Part shown: positions 32,937 through 42,264 of the stretch, piece by piece | Numbering within the stretch: position 1 is the first letter of the stretch | Layout: the number at the start of each line of letters is the position of its first letter | Source: JALZCH01 sp036387135 | GTDB lineage: Bacteria; Acidobacteriota; Blastocatellia; Pyrinomonadales; Pyrinomonadaceae | Length of the DNA: 64,000 nt | Direction: 5' to 3' | NCBI GenBank assembly: GCA_036387135.1 | Contig: DASVUH010000071.1 | Coordinates: 62,001-126,000, forward strand | Notes under the pieces: generated by a model | What the model was told of the DNA's origin: nothing | What the model saw: the letters and a program-made list of their open reading frames with translations, nothing else | The model's database searches: none | Made by a program: the position numbers and the translations under genes

Positions 32937-34186
32937 TTTAAAACGTTTTCAATGGCATCACACGCCGATTTTACACCGTTTTCCGCGCCGACGACACTTT
33001 TGATTTCCGAAGCGCGTTTTTTATAATTTAAATCCGTCAACAGCTCGTTCAATTCTCCGGCGGCGCGTTTCGCGTTGTAAGATTCGCGCGCAATTGTTCG
33101 AGCGACTCCGAGCCGGACGCAACGCGCGGCATTGTCGAATTGATCGTGCGAAAAAGGCATAAACAGATGCGGAGCGCCCGCGCGCAAAACCTGTGACGTA
33201 GTGCCGATTCCGCCTTGATGGACAACTGCCGCGGCAAACGGAAAAACTTCGGAAAACGGCGCGTAATCATAAGCCGCGATTGTTTCGTCCAGATTTTTGG
33301 GGGGCGCGTTTTGACCGATCAGCAAAACGGCTCGGCGGTTGAGCATTTTCACGGCTTGCGCCGATTCTTCGTAAAAATTTCCCGCCGCCCAAACCGCCGC
33401 CGAACCGAGCGTGAAAATAATCGGCGGCTCGCCCGCCGTCAAAAATTCATTTAAACCGGCGGGCATTTTTCCCGTGTCGCGCTTGCCGTCGTAAAACGGA
33501 AATCCTGGTTGGACGGTCGGTTGATGCCAATCGGGCTGCGGCGCGCCCAAAACGGGCGAAAAGAGAGCGAGATGCAAAAACGGCGAAAATTTGTCTTTAA
33601 AAACCGGATCAACCGAAGGTTTTAAATTTTCCCGGCGACGCAATTCTCGAACCGGCTCCCACCAGGAATTTAGCGAGAGTTTTAAACCGGAATAAAGAAC
33701 TTTGTGAAACGTCGGACCTAAGAAACGCAATTTGCCGAGCCATTGCGCGGTCGGCGGAACCATCGGGTCGTAAGCAGAGAGAAATGACGCCGGCGCGAGA
33801 CTTGTCGAAACCCAGCGTTTGTTGAGCTTTTCGGCGACCAGCGGAGCGGCGAAAACAACTTCGCCGGTGACAATCAAATCGGCGTTTTCAGCCGCCGCCA
33901 ACAAATCTGCGTAGCTTTCAGGCAAAGTCGGCAGCAAAAATTCGCGCAAAAGCCGCTCGGTTCCTTTTTTCGCGTCCATTAAATCCGCCGCCAATTCCGC
34001 GTCGTCGGGCGAAACGTCCGGGCGCGTCGGGTGAAACGCAAAACCGAGCGTTTCGAGCTTTTCGCGGTAATATTCGAGCGTGGCAAAAGAAACTTGATGC
34101 CCGCGCGCTCTGAGTTCGAGCGCAAGCGCTATAAACGGATGCAAATCGCCGAGCGAACCAAAAGCAGCCATTACAATTCGACTCAT
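32933..34186 (-). CDS. GT1-family glycosyltransferase (sterol/macrolide glucosyltransferase type)
   Basis: 417 residues in a GT-B fold. The N-domain begins IVMAAFGSLGDLHPFIALAL, the motif of UGT/MGT-like enzymes. The C-domain has the nucleotide-sugar site FTLGSAAVWAAG and HQGGIGTTSQVLRAGAPHLF (plant-UGT-type PSPG-like motif with HxGxGT), then FSHDQFDNAARCVRLG. It should transfer a sugar from UDP-glucose or a similar donor to a hydrophobic acceptor. It is upstream of, and coupled to, the carbonic anhydrase gene. The acceptor is unknown. Confidence 0.9.
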   Translation of the reverse strand: MSRIVMAAFGSLGDLHPFIALALELRARGHQVSFATLEYYREKLETLGFAFHPTRPDVSPDDAELAADLMDAKKGTERLLREFLLPTLPESYADLLAAAENADLIVTGEVVFAAPLVAEKLNKRWVSTSLAPASFLSAYDPMVPPTAQWLGKLRFLGPTFHKVLYSGLKLSLNSWWEPVRELRRRENLKPSVDPVFKDKFSPFLHLALFSPVLGAPQPDWHQPTVQPGFPFYDGKRDTGKMPAGLNEFLTAGEPPIIFTLGSAAVWAAGNFYEESAQAVKMLNRRAVLLIGQNAPPKNLDETIAAYDYAPFSEVFPFAAAVVHQGGIGTTSQVLRAGAPHLFMPFSHDQFDNAARCVRLGVARTIARESYNAKRAAGELNELLTDLNYKKRASEIKSVVGAENGVKSACDAIENVLN

Positions 34187-34230
34187 ACAACAATTGTTTT
34201 ATCACAGTCGGGCGGCAAACGATATTGACA

Positions 34231-34264
34231 AAAAAGCGCGAGCCTAAATTAAACTCGCGCTTTT
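34231..34264 (-). terminator. Rho-independent terminator behind the GntR gene
   Basis: AAAAAGCGCGAG / CTCGCGCTTTT with an 11-base loop. The T run lies on the minus strand, 40 bases after the GntR stop. Confidence 0.88.
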
Positions 34265-34304
34265 AATTTTAAAATGTTTCGACGGCGGAAAAGCAGCTTT
34301 AGCT

Positions 34305-35093
34305 TTAACCGACGGCTTTATTCTTTTTAGATTTATTGTTCTCGCGTTTTAGATGAACCGAAAAACCGTGAACGTCGCTGCGGTAAAGCGTGTGCCCGAA
34401 TTCGACGGGCTTGCCGTCATCGGCGAAAACCGTGCGCTCGATTGACAGCAGCGGCGAGCCGACACGCACATTGAGTTGTCCGGCGGCGTACGGATCGGCA
34501 AGCTCGGCTTTGATTTGCTGTTTGGCTTCGTTCAAATGAACGCCGAATTTGGTTTCAATCATTTTCAAAATCGCGCCCGACGACAGCTCTTCCTGAGTTA
34601 GCTGCGAGCCGATTTCCGCGGGTAAATAATTGACAATCAAGCTGTACGGCTTGTCTTCGTAAAGCCGCAGACGCTTTAAGCGATAAACCGGCGTCCCGAC
34701 CTTGACTTGAAAAATTTCGGCTTCGTTTTTGTCGGCTTCGACCAGATTAAACTCAAGAACTTTGATGTGAACGTCGCTCCCCATTTCGATCAGCTCGTCG
34801 AGCGAGCCGGTCAGATGAGTTATGCCGTTGAATTTACGCTTGCGCGTTCGGCGCTGCGCGATAAAAGTACCGCGTCCCTGTTGGCGCTCGATTAAGCCTT
34901 CTTCGGCAAGCGTGCCGAGAGCCTGCCGAACCGTGATGCGGCTGACGCCGTATTGTTTGATCAATTCGCTTTCAGTCGGCAGACGGTCGCCCGGCGCGAA
35001 CGCGCCCGACGCGATTTTTTCGCGTAAAACGTTTTCCAATTGGTAATAGAGCGGTATTCCCGTGCTCGCAAATCCATTTTGTTTTTTTTGCAT
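34305..35093 (-). CDS. GntR/HutC-family transcriptional regulator with UTRA domain
   Basis: 262 residues. The wHTH domain covers 13-82: YYQLENVLREKIASGAFAPG, DRLPTESELIKQYGVSRITV and RQALGTLAEEGLIERQQGRG. The UTRA ligand domain follows (VYRLKRLRLYEDKPYSLIVN). HutC-type regulators sense sugar phosphates or amino-acid derivatives. It lies 92 bases downstream of the lone microcompartment shell gene on the same strand, so it may share that transcript. No target operator is visible nearby. Confidence 0.9.
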   Translation of the reverse strand: MQKKQNGFASTGIPLYYQLENVLREKIASGAFAPGDRLPTESELIKQYGVSRITVRQALGTLAEEGLIERQQGRGTFIAQRRTRKRKFNGITHLTGSLDELIEMGSDVHIKVLEFNLVEADKNEAEIFQVKVGTPVYRLKRLRLYEDKPYSLIVNYLPAEIGSQLTQEELSSGAILKMIETKFGVHLNEAKQQIKAELADPYAAGQLNVRVGSPLLSIERTVFADDGKPVEFGHTLYRSDVHGFSVHLKRENNKSKKNKAVG

Positions 35094-35185
35094 AACTAAT
35101 AACAGTTGAAAAATAAGCGGTTTGGGTTTGCCCGCAGATTATGACAATCGAATAAATTTAATCTCTTTTCCAAAAATAATTCAAA

Positions 35186-35509
35186 TTATTTGCGCTCGGG
35201 AACCGAACCGGAGATTTTCTTGCGCGTCGTTTCGCCGGTTTTGACAACCGGAATTCCGGTTTCAACTTCCTGGTGCGGGCGGGGAATGATGTGCGTGGCG
35301 ACGACTTTGCCGACTCGATTTGCCGCCGCCGCGCCCGCATCAACAGCCGCCTTGACCGCGCCGACTTCGCCGCGCACAATTGCCGTTACGAGTCCGGCGT
35401 CAATTTTTTCGTAACCGACCAGCTCGACGTTGGCGGTTTTGACCATCGTGTCCGCCGCCTCGATCATTGCGACCAGTCCCATACATTCGACCATTCCGAG
35501 TGCTTCCAT
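35186..35509 (-). CDS. Bacterial microcompartment hexameric shell protein (BMC-H), isolated
   Basis: 107 residues: one BMC domain (EALGMVECMGLVAMIEAADT, ANVELVGYEKIDAGLVTAIV, RGEVGAVKAAVDAGAAAANR), close in pattern to PduA/EutM, followed by a ~20-residue basic tail. The pore-lining stretch is KIDAG where PduA has KIGSG, so the pore would be lined by Asp37/Ala38. No encapsulated enzyme, vertex or trimer shell gene lies in the window. It may be a satellite shell gene of a compartment locus elsewhere. The family call is firm. Confidence 0.92.
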   Translation of the reverse strand: MEALGMVECMGLVAMIEAADTMVKTANVELVGYEKIDAGLVTAIVRGEVGAVKAAVDAGAAAANRVGKVVATHIIPRPHQEVETGIPVVKTGETTRKKISGSVPERK

Positions 35510-35692
35510 AAATTATAAAATTACAACGTTTGCCCTTCGTTTCGCAATCGAAGCGGTAGTGATTGAATTCCTGAAAAGGCAAAATTTCGGTTTCGGCTCG
35601 TAAAATTTGCAGGAAGCTTGCCGGGCGACGGTTCCGGTTTTGTTGAAAATTTGCGGCGAATGCGATTGTTGAAAGAGAGAGGTTTTTGCGCG

Positions 35693-35723
35693 AAAATGCT
35701 TCGCAGGCTTGCTTGAGCATTTT
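35693..35723 (+). terminator. Hairpin AAAATGCT/AGCATTTT in the BMC-kinase intergenic region
   Basis: 8-bp stem with a 15-base loop ending in TTTT. It sits in the 370-base gap between the divergent shell-protein and kinase genes. Otherwise I see no gene in 35510-35880. Confidence 0.4.
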
Positions 35724-35880
35724 AGAGCGGTTAAAATTTATTTCGCGCGACCTCCCTTTTGATTTAAATTAAAGACGCGGTTTGATTTGAAACAGCACGT
35801 CGGCGGCGCATTGAATTTCGGAGCGGAGATTACCGCCGAATGAAAATTCTTTCCGACGAGATAAGACGCGAGATAAAACG

Positions 35881-38412
35881 ATGAAAGAATGTCCCGCCTG
35901 TAAACTTTGCTTTCCTGACGACGTTTTGCGCTGCCCGAACGACGGCGACCAGACGAGTCATACCATCACGGGCGAACCGATTATCGACGGTCGTTATCAG
36001 CTGATTAAACGGCTCGGACAAGGCGGAATGGGCGTCGTTTACAAAGCGCGGCACACCTATCTGAAAACCGCTCACGCGATTAAAATTATTTTGCCCGATC
36101 TGGTCGGCAACGATCCGAATCTCGTCACGCGCTTTCGACAGGAAGCTCTGGCGGCGGCGGCAATCCGGCATCGCAACATCGTCAGCGTGACGGATTTCGG
36201 CGTGGTTGCCGGGAAAATGCCGTTTCTGGTGATGGAGCACGTCGAAGGCGAAGCGCTCCACGATTTGCTCGTCCGCGAGAAACGCTTAACACCGCAATAC
36301 GCGCTCGAAATTTTGTCGGCAATTTGCTCCGGTCTGTCTGCGGCGCACAAACAGGACATCGTTCACCGCGATTTGAAACCGCTCAACATTATGATTGTGC
36401 GCGATCTCCCGATTGAAGACGCGGTAAAAATCCTCGATTTCGGGCTGGCGAAAATCAAATCGGGCGAGTTGCTCGGCTCATTTATTCAAGCGCAGACGAC
36501 CGGGTTGATGGGTTCGCCGTATTATATGGCGCCCGAACAATGGTCGGACGACGAACCGGACGCGCGCGCCGACGTTTATTCTCTGGGCGTGATTCTGTAT
36601 CAAATGCTGGCGGGCGACGTGCCGTTTAAAGGCTCTTCGATTCCTTCGATTATGCGGAAGCATTTGTCGGAACCGCCGCCGCCGCTGGCTGATTTCGGAT
36701 TGAACCTGCCGCCGAGCATCGAAAAAGTAGTGCGCCACGCGCTCGAAAAAGACCCGGCTGCGCGGACGCCTTCGGTTGAAGAATTAACCCAGGAGTTCCG
36801 CGAAGCTCTGTCAAATCCGCTTGCGGCTGTTCCGGCGCAGCCGAAAACGCCGCAGCAGCCAATCAAAGAAACAAAAATCGAACCGCAGCCGAAAGCCCAC
36901 GCTCACGCTTCGAAAACATTCGCGGCGGCGGGCGAGCCGTCGGCGACTCTGCGCGTTTTGACAAATCCGCCCGAATCGCTGGTTTTCTTAGACGGCGAAA
37001 AGCTCGGCGCGTCGGAAGCAAACGGCTGGCTGGTGGCGGAAAATATCCGGCGCGGCAAACACAAATTGCGGGTCGTCAAAAATAATCACACCGCTTTTGA
37101 AGCGGAAATCTCCTGCGACGGCGAAGTCTGCCAAACTGTCGCCCAACTGCAAAATCTGGCGGCGACAAGTCTGCCATCACAAAACAAGCCTGATCCGTTT
37201 CCGAAAAACGCAATTCCGCAGGAAACCTTTATTCCGCCCGCGCAGACAAAAACGGAAAAACCCGTCGGAAAAACAAACGTTCCGGCAGCGGCACCGGAGC
37301 TTGATTTATCAATGCCGCTTTCCCCGCCCGAAACAGTTCAAAAACCCGAACAGCGGGCATCTCAGCCGTTTGCGATTAAGAGTTACCCGGACGCGCGCGA
37401 GCCGGAACCGAAGCCGGAAACGAAACGCGAAGCGGTTAAAACCGACCCGGAAGTCGCACCGCTCAATACTTTAAAATCGCTTAACAATTCGTCGAAAATC
37501 AACGTCCCGATTCCGGCAACGGAAATCGAACCGGAACCGAGTTCGGGGATCAATATTCCGGTTTTGGCGGCGGCGTTTATCATCGGGCTGCTTCTGGTCG
37601 CGGGCGGCGGTTTTGCCGTTTATCGCTTGATGTTTCCGGCAGTAGTGCCGCAAAAAACCGAAATTCCGCAGCCGTCGAGTTCTCCGGTTCAAAATCCGCC
37701 GGAGAAGCCGCCGCCGACGGCGAATTTATCCAAAATTGAAATGGTTACGATTCCGGGCGGTGCTTTTATGATGGGCGTTGACCAGGGTCAAGACGCAGCC
37801 GAACCTGCGCACAAAGTAACAGTGGCAGATTTCCAAATGAGCAAGTATGAAATAACCAACACCCAATACGAACAATTTATTAATGAAACCGGGCATCAGC
37901 CGCCGGGCAATTGGGAAAACGGAAGATATTTAAACGGCGAAGAAAATTTCCCGGTAACTACGGTAACATTTGACGACGCTTTAGCATTTGCCAAATGGCT
38001 TTCGCAAAAGGATAAGGTTGAATATTCTTTGCCGAGCGAGAGCCAATGGGAATATGCAGCGAGAAACGGCGCTGCCGGAAATTTGTTTCCGTGGGGCGAC
38101 AAATGGGAAGACGGGCGCGCCGTGATGAACGGTTTTAGAGCAAAATCGGTCGGTTCGGCGTCTAATGGAGCCAACAAGTGGGGCGTTCAGGATTTAATCG
38201 GAAATGTTTGGGAATGGACTGATACAACTATTGAGGCTTATCCGGGCAGGGAGATGGAAACAGGCGGCAAAGACCCCGGAAAAGTGATTCGCGGCGGAAG
38301 CTATTTTGAAAAAAGCGACCGGAAACCCGATCCGGTTAATTCCGTCTTCCGAAACATGTCCGCACCCTCGGCTCGCTCAAATTTGATCGGCATTAGACTC
38401 GTGATTAATTAA
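35881..38412 (+). CDS. Transmembrane Ser/Thr protein kinase with Zn ribbon, PEGA and SUMF1-like domains
   Basis: 843 residues. N-terminal Zn ribbon (Cys4, Cys7, Cys10, Cys18). Active kinase: GQGGMG loop 46-51, Lys68, HRDLKPLN 162-169, DFG 186-188, APE. Then a linker, a PEGA domain (~354-415; LTNPPESLVFLDGEKLG) and a Pro-rich linker. One TM helix (~567-590; VLAAAFIIGLLLVAGGGFAV) separates these from an outer SUMF1/FGE-like domain (~629-843; MVTIPGGAFMMGVDQG, GNVWEWTD, RGGSYF). The catalytic cysteines of true formylglycine enzymes are absent, so this domain probably senses or binds. Head of a co-directional run to 46 kb. Confidence 0.9.
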   Translation: MKECPACKLCFPDDVLRCPNDGDQTSHTITGEPIIDGRYQLIKRLGQGGMGVVYKARHTYLKTAHAIKIILPDLVGNDPNLVTRFRQEALAAAAIRHRNIVSVTDFGVVAGKMPFLVMEHVEGEALHDLLVREKRLTPQYALEILSAICSGLSAAHKQDIVHRDLKPLNIMIVRDLPIEDAVKILDFGLAKIKSGELLGSFIQAQTTGLMGSPYYMAPEQWSDDEPDARADVYSLGVILYQMLAGDVPFKGSSIPSIMRKHLSEPPPPLADFGLNLPPSIEKVVRHALEKDPAARTPSVEELTQEFREALSNPLAAVPAQPKTPQQPIKETKIEPQPKAHAHASKTFAAAGEPSATLRVLTNPPESLVFLDGEKLGASEANGWLVAENIRRGKHKLRVVKNNHTAFEAEISCDGEVCQTVAQLQNLAATSLPSQNKPDPFPKNAIPQETFIPPAQTKTEKPVGKTNVPAAAPELDLSMPLSPPETVQKPEQRASQPFAIKSYPDAREPEPKPETKREAVKTDPEVAPLNTLKSLNNSSKINVPIPATEIEPEPSSGINIPVLAAAFIIGLLLVAGGGFAVYRLMFPAVVPQKTEIPQPSSSPVQNPPEKPPPTANLSKIEMVTIPGGAFMMGVDQGQDAAEPAHKVTVADFQMSKYEITNTQYEQFINETGHQPPGNWENGRYLNGEENFPVTTVTFDDALAFAKWLSQKDKVEYSLPSESQWEYAARNGAAGNLFPWGDKWEDGRAVMNGFRAKSVGSASNGANKWGVQDLIGNVWEWTDTTIEAYPGREMETGGKDPGKVIRGGSYFEKSDRKPDPVNSVFRNMSAPSARSNLIGIRLVIN

Positions 38413-38493
38413 GTTCGTGAAAAGAAACGGGAATTATGAGTTTAGAATAGAGAGAGTATTCAATTCTCCTTTTACGATTCTAAATTCGAGAAA

Positions 38494-39837
38494 ATGTTCG
38501 AGAAAAACAGCAAATTTGTTTTATTTTTGGCGACCGGATTTTTATTGATTAATTCTGCCGTCTCAAACGCCCAGGAAGTCGGCGGAAATTTAGGCAGCAG
38601 CTCCGGCGTTTTCCGTTCGCAGAAACCTGCACGGGAAACAAAGAAACCCGCTCGCAAACAGTCTCCGCCGCCAAAACCAAAAACGTCTTCGGCAAACGCC
38701 GCAAAAAACAAACCGTCTCCGGCTAAATCAATCAAAATCGAAAAATCAACGACGGCGAAAAGCAATTCGGTTAAATCCGGCGGCAAAAATTCAGCGCCGC
38801 CCGAAAAAGCGGCGGCTACAGCCGATGAATTGTTTGAAGCCGCGATTGATGAAGGAAACTCGGCGCGCGACGAGCGCAAATTTGCCGACGCGCAGCGAGC
38901 CTACGAGCGCGCTTTGAAACTGAAGCCGCGCGACGTTCGAAGCGCTTACGGTTTGGCAAACGTTTACGCCGACCAGCAGCGCTGGGATGAAGCCGAAAAA
39001 TATTATCGCCAAGCCGTAATGATCGAACCGATCAACGTCGAAGCCAATATTGCCTTGAGCTATGTTCTCGTCCAGCCGAATCGCGGCGGAAACGTCGCCA
39101 GCCGTTTTGTTGACGCCGAGGCGACGGCGCGCCGCGCCATTGCGCTCGACAACAATAACCCGACGGCGTTTGACCAGCTCGGCGTCGCGCTCGAAGCGCG
39201 CGGAATAGTCAACGATGAAACGGAAAAAGCTTATCGCCGCGCAATCGAGCTGAAACCGGATTATCCGGTCGCTTACGCGCATTTAGCCCGTTTGCTCAGA
39301 AAAAGAGGACACAGCAAAGACGCCAACAAGGCTTACAAAAAAGCGGTCGAGCTGGCAAACGATGTCACGAATTTGACGCTTGTTGCCGAGGTGCTGCAAA
39401 GCGAGCAGCGTTATGAAGAATCGGAAAATTTATTGCGGCGAATTTTGACCGTTGACGAATCCAATCCGGCGGCGCTTTATCTGCTCGGACGTGCTCTGCT
39501 CGTCAAACAAAATTACGTCGAAGCCGAAGATTTTCTCAACAAGAGCGTCGCCGTCAGCCCGAAAACGTTTTCGGTTTACACGGCTCTGGCTTCGCTTTAT
39601 CTTCGCACCGTACAATACGAAAAGGCTGAAAATATGCTCTTGAAAGCTTTGCCGCTCGCCAATGAAAGCGAGCGCAAACAGCTTGCCGGAGCTTTGGGAT
39701 TGGTCGGAGACGGTTATTTGCGCGAGAAAAAAACGATTAACGCGGTTCGGGCGTTCAAAAAAGCGTTTGAGCTTGACATCGCCAATCCGCAGTTGCAGGC
39801 AAAATTAACCGCCGCTCAATCAGCGAATCAGCAATAA
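38494..39837 (+). CDS. Secreted/periplasmic tetratricopeptide repeat protein
   Basis: 447 residues. Signal sequence (FVLFLATGFLLINSAVSNAQ), a Lys/Pro/Ser-rich linker (residues ~35-105), then about nine TPRs from 110 on (AQRAYERALKLKPRDVRSAY, AEKYYRQAVMIEPINVEANI, ENLLRRILTVDESNPAALYL, AENMLLKALPLANESERKQL). TPRs form a superhelical binding scaffold. It lies 81 bases after the kinase and 27 bases before the pseudokinase, so it is likely co-expressed with them. The partner is unknown; the kinase's outer domain is one candidate. Confidence 0.85.
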   Translation: MFEKNSKFVLFLATGFLLINSAVSNAQEVGGNLGSSSGVFRSQKPARETKKPARKQSPPPKPKTSSANAAKNKPSPAKSIKIEKSTTAKSNSVKSGGKNSAPPEKAAATADELFEAAIDEGNSARDERKFADAQRAYERALKLKPRDVRSAYGLANVYADQQRWDEAEKYYRQAVMIEPINVEANIALSYVLVQPNRGGNVASRFVDAEATARRAIALDNNNPTAFDQLGVALEARGIVNDETEKAYRRAIELKPDYPVAYAHLARLLRKRGHSKDANKAYKKAVELANDVTNLTLVAEVLQSEQRYEESENLLRRILTVDESNPAALYLLGRALLVKQNYVEAEDFLNKSVAVSPKTFSVYTALASLYLRTVQYEKAENMLLKALPLANESERKQLAGALGLVGDGYLREKKTINAVRAFKKAFELDIANPQLQAKLTAAQSANQQ

Positions 39838-39864
39838 CGATTTTTTTATTTTTGGAGTTTAATA

Positions 39865-42147
39865 ATGCTGCGTTGTCCCAAATGTAGCCGCATTTATCAA
39901 AGCGGCGCGAACAGATTTTGCACCCACGACGGCGGTCGTTTGGCTTCAGTCGCCGAAGCCGGTCTGACTGAAGATAATGCCTCTTTAACGGCAGATTTCG
40001 GCGTTTCGCAAAACGATGCGAACACCGAATGGCAGCCGCGCAGGCAAACCGGGCGACTCGTGCTTCCGCCTCAAATCGAACTCGCGCCTAACGGTTTCGG
40101 CGCTTCTCGATTAGCAGCAAACGAGCCTTTGCCGTTAATAAGGGAAACTGTCAACGGTTTTCAGACTGCGGCTCAATCTGCGATTCCGATTTCGGAGCGG
40201 CGACCGACCGGCAGACTGGTTTTGCCTGCGGAAATACCGGATTCTTTCGCACCCGTCGGCGACCGAAGCATTAACCCGACGGGGCGACTTGCGGTCAGAG
40301 CGGAAAACACAACTGCGCTTATCGGGCAAAACGTCAAAGGACGCTACATGGTTGACAAAGTTTTGCAGCAGGATGCTTTGACGGTCACTTATATCGCTCA
40401 CGACCGTTTGGGCGAACACCGGCAGGTTTTAATTAAAATCCGGCTCGACGAATTTCCGCCCGAATCCGAAGAAACCAGGCGTTTTTACGAAGAACGCGGC
40501 GCGCTCTCGCATCTCAATCATCCGAACATCGCCCGAATTCTGGACGCCGGAGATTTGACCGAAGGCAAACCGTTTATCATCACCGAATTTCCCGAAGGCT
40601 TGACTCTGCGCGAAGCGATGCAGATTTCCGGGCAGTTTTCCGCCGGTCGAACCGCTCGCGTCGTTCGTCAAATCGCGCAGGCTTTGACCGAAGCCCACAA
40701 CAATCGCCTGACGCACCGGAATTTAAAACCGGAAAACATTGTGCTGAAAAACGACGGCACGATTGAACAAGTAAAAGTTATTAACTTCGGCGTCGCGGGC
40801 GAAGAAGCGGACAAAAACGCTTCGCTTGCCTACACTGCGCCGGAATGCCTGATCGGTCAGCTTTGGCACGCCGAAGGCGATATTTTCGCGCTCGGCGTCA
40901 TCGCTTACGAAATGTTGACCGGACGAAAACCGTTTGCGGGCGCAACCGAAGACGATTTGCTCGACGCGGAAGAACTCGGTTTGGCTCTCAAACCGACCAA
41001 TTTGCGGCTCGATTTAAGCCCGACGGTTGATGCCGTTTTAGAGCGCTCCCTATCTTTCAGCCGCGCCGAACGCTTTCATCACGCCCGCGAATTCGGCGAA
41101 TCGCTTTTTAACGCCCTGACCGAAAGCGCCGTTTATAAACCGACCGGCAAACTGCCCGTCCAAACGGAAATTCCGGCTACAATTAATGACGAGCTTCTCG
41201 CTCCGAACGAATTTAGTCCCGAAACGCCGATAGTCGCTCAGGAAACAAAACCGGAAGCAGCGACAATTAAAAAAGTAGAATTCGAGCAAATCGCTCCGGC
41301 GGCAAAAACAACCTTCGGAGCAGAAAAAGGATCATCCAACAAAGCGAAATGGCTGATTGCTGCAGCTTGCGTAATTGCGGCAATCGCTCTGGCAACGGCG
41401 TTTTTGTACAACAGAAATTTGCCCGAACAAGCCGTAAGCGAACAGCCCTACGTATTTCAACCTTCCGCGCCGAAAACCGAATTGCCGAACGCTCCGGCTG
41501 AACAGCCCGTGCCGCTTGTCAGCGAAACTACAAACGCTGAGCCGCTTCAAACAGCGACGATTCCGCCGAATTTCGTTCGCTTTGAAAACTCGAAAACCGA
41601 ATTGGATGGAAAACTGGCTGAAAACTTCATACCGTTTTCGCTCGGTTACCCGGAGAATTGGGACCTAAACGAGAACGCCGGAAAACCGGGCGCGGCTAAT
41701 TTTCTGGACGTTTCAAATCGAATCGCAAACGGTTTGCCGATTGAACAGCTTCTCGTCAGTTGGTACGAAAGCAAAGGAAGTTTTGAAGCCGACCGCGCGG
41801 CTTTTCCAAATCTGGTCAAAAAATTAACCGCCGCTTACGCCAAAGAAATTCCGGCTTTCCGCAAAATCTCCGAAGGCGAAACAACTTTGAACAGACGCGC
41901 CGCTTATGAAGTCAAATTTACCGGCGAAAGCAAAGACGCGGACGGCAAAAAAATCAAAATCTTCGGACGGACGGTTTTCGTGCCGACCGGAAAACAGGAT
42001 GCCCAAAGCGGTTTGCTTTTAACGATGCTCGCCACCAATCTTTCGCAGTCAATCTCAAGCCCGAAGGATGTCGGCGAAAAGGGTGAATTAAAAGAGATTT
42101 TAAATACCTTTGAAATCGGTTCTTCATCGCCGGACGCGAAACAATAA
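39865..42147 (+). CDS. Zn-ribbon pseudokinase with repeated TGRL motifs, TM helix and outer domain
   Basis: 760 residues. N-terminal Zn ribbon (MLRCPKCSRIYQSGANRFCT; Cys4, 7, 19). Before the kinase fold, TGRLVLP-type motifs occur at Thr62, Thr115 and Thr139 (TGRLAV); a fourth, TGKL, at Thr427 follows the fold. Kinase fold ~150-415: Lys191 is present, but the catalytic loop is HRNLKPEN (284-291; Asp to Asn) and DFG is NFG (307-309). One TM helix (~495-515). The outer ~180-residue domain (FSLGYPENWDLN; RKISEGETTLNRRAAYEVKF) resembles PsbP-like folds. Likely a non-catalytic scaffold; it lies just upstream of a triple-FHA ABC gene. Confidence 0.85.
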   Translation: MLRCPKCSRIYQSGANRFCTHDGGRLASVAEAGLTEDNASLTADFGVSQNDANTEWQPRRQTGRLVLPPQIELAPNGFGASRLAANEPLPLIRETVNGFQTAAQSAIPISERRPTGRLVLPAEIPDSFAPVGDRSINPTGRLAVRAENTTALIGQNVKGRYMVDKVLQQDALTVTYIAHDRLGEHRQVLIKIRLDEFPPESEETRRFYEERGALSHLNHPNIARILDAGDLTEGKPFIITEFPEGLTLREAMQISGQFSAGRTARVVRQIAQALTEAHNNRLTHRNLKPENIVLKNDGTIEQVKVINFGVAGEEADKNASLAYTAPECLIGQLWHAEGDIFALGVIAYEMLTGRKPFAGATEDDLLDAEELGLALKPTNLRLDLSPTVDAVLERSLSFSRAERFHHAREFGESLFNALTESAVYKPTGKLPVQTEIPATINDELLAPNEFSPETPIVAQETKPEAATIKKVEFEQIAPAAKTTFGAEKGSSNKAKWLIAAACVIAAIALATAFLYNRNLPEQAVSEQPYVFQPSAPKTELPNAPAEQPVPLVSETTNAEPLQTATIPPNFVRFENSKTELDGKLAENFIPFSLGYPENWDLNENAGKPGAANFLDVSNRIANGLPIEQLLVSWYESKGSFEADRAAFPNLVKKLTAAYAKEIPAFRKISEGETTLNRRAAYEVKFTGESKDADGKKIKIFGRTVFVPTGKQDAQSGLLLTMLATNLSQSISSPKDVGEKGELKEILNTFEIGSSSPDAKQ

Positions 42148-42180
42148 TAGAAAACGAAAACTCGATTGATAATTCGGCTA

Positions 42181-42203
42181 GGCGGTCTTTTGACCGCCTT
42201 TCG
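42181..42203 (+). terminator. Hairpin between the pseudokinase and the FHA-ABC gene
   Basis: GGCGGTC TTTT GACCGCC followed by TTTCG, a 7-bp stem. With its short U tract it may be a partial terminator that lowers expression of the FHA-ABC gene. It also argues against the TTG start at 42166, which would read through it. Confidence 0.55.
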
Positions 42204-42264
42204 CGTTAGTGGTAATTTTAGCGGCGGAAAATACATTTCGTTTTTTTTTATCCAAATTGCAAAA

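Noticed and set aside
36910..38412. True formylglycine-generating enzyme
   Set aside because: The SUMF1-like fold is present, but the block after RGGSYF has no cysteines, so copper-dependent oxidase activity is not supported.
42166..42264. TTG-initiated 33-residue extension of the FHA-ABC protein
   Set aside because: It would read through a GGCGGTC/GACCGCC hairpin, and the FHA domain starts naturally at the ATG at 42265.
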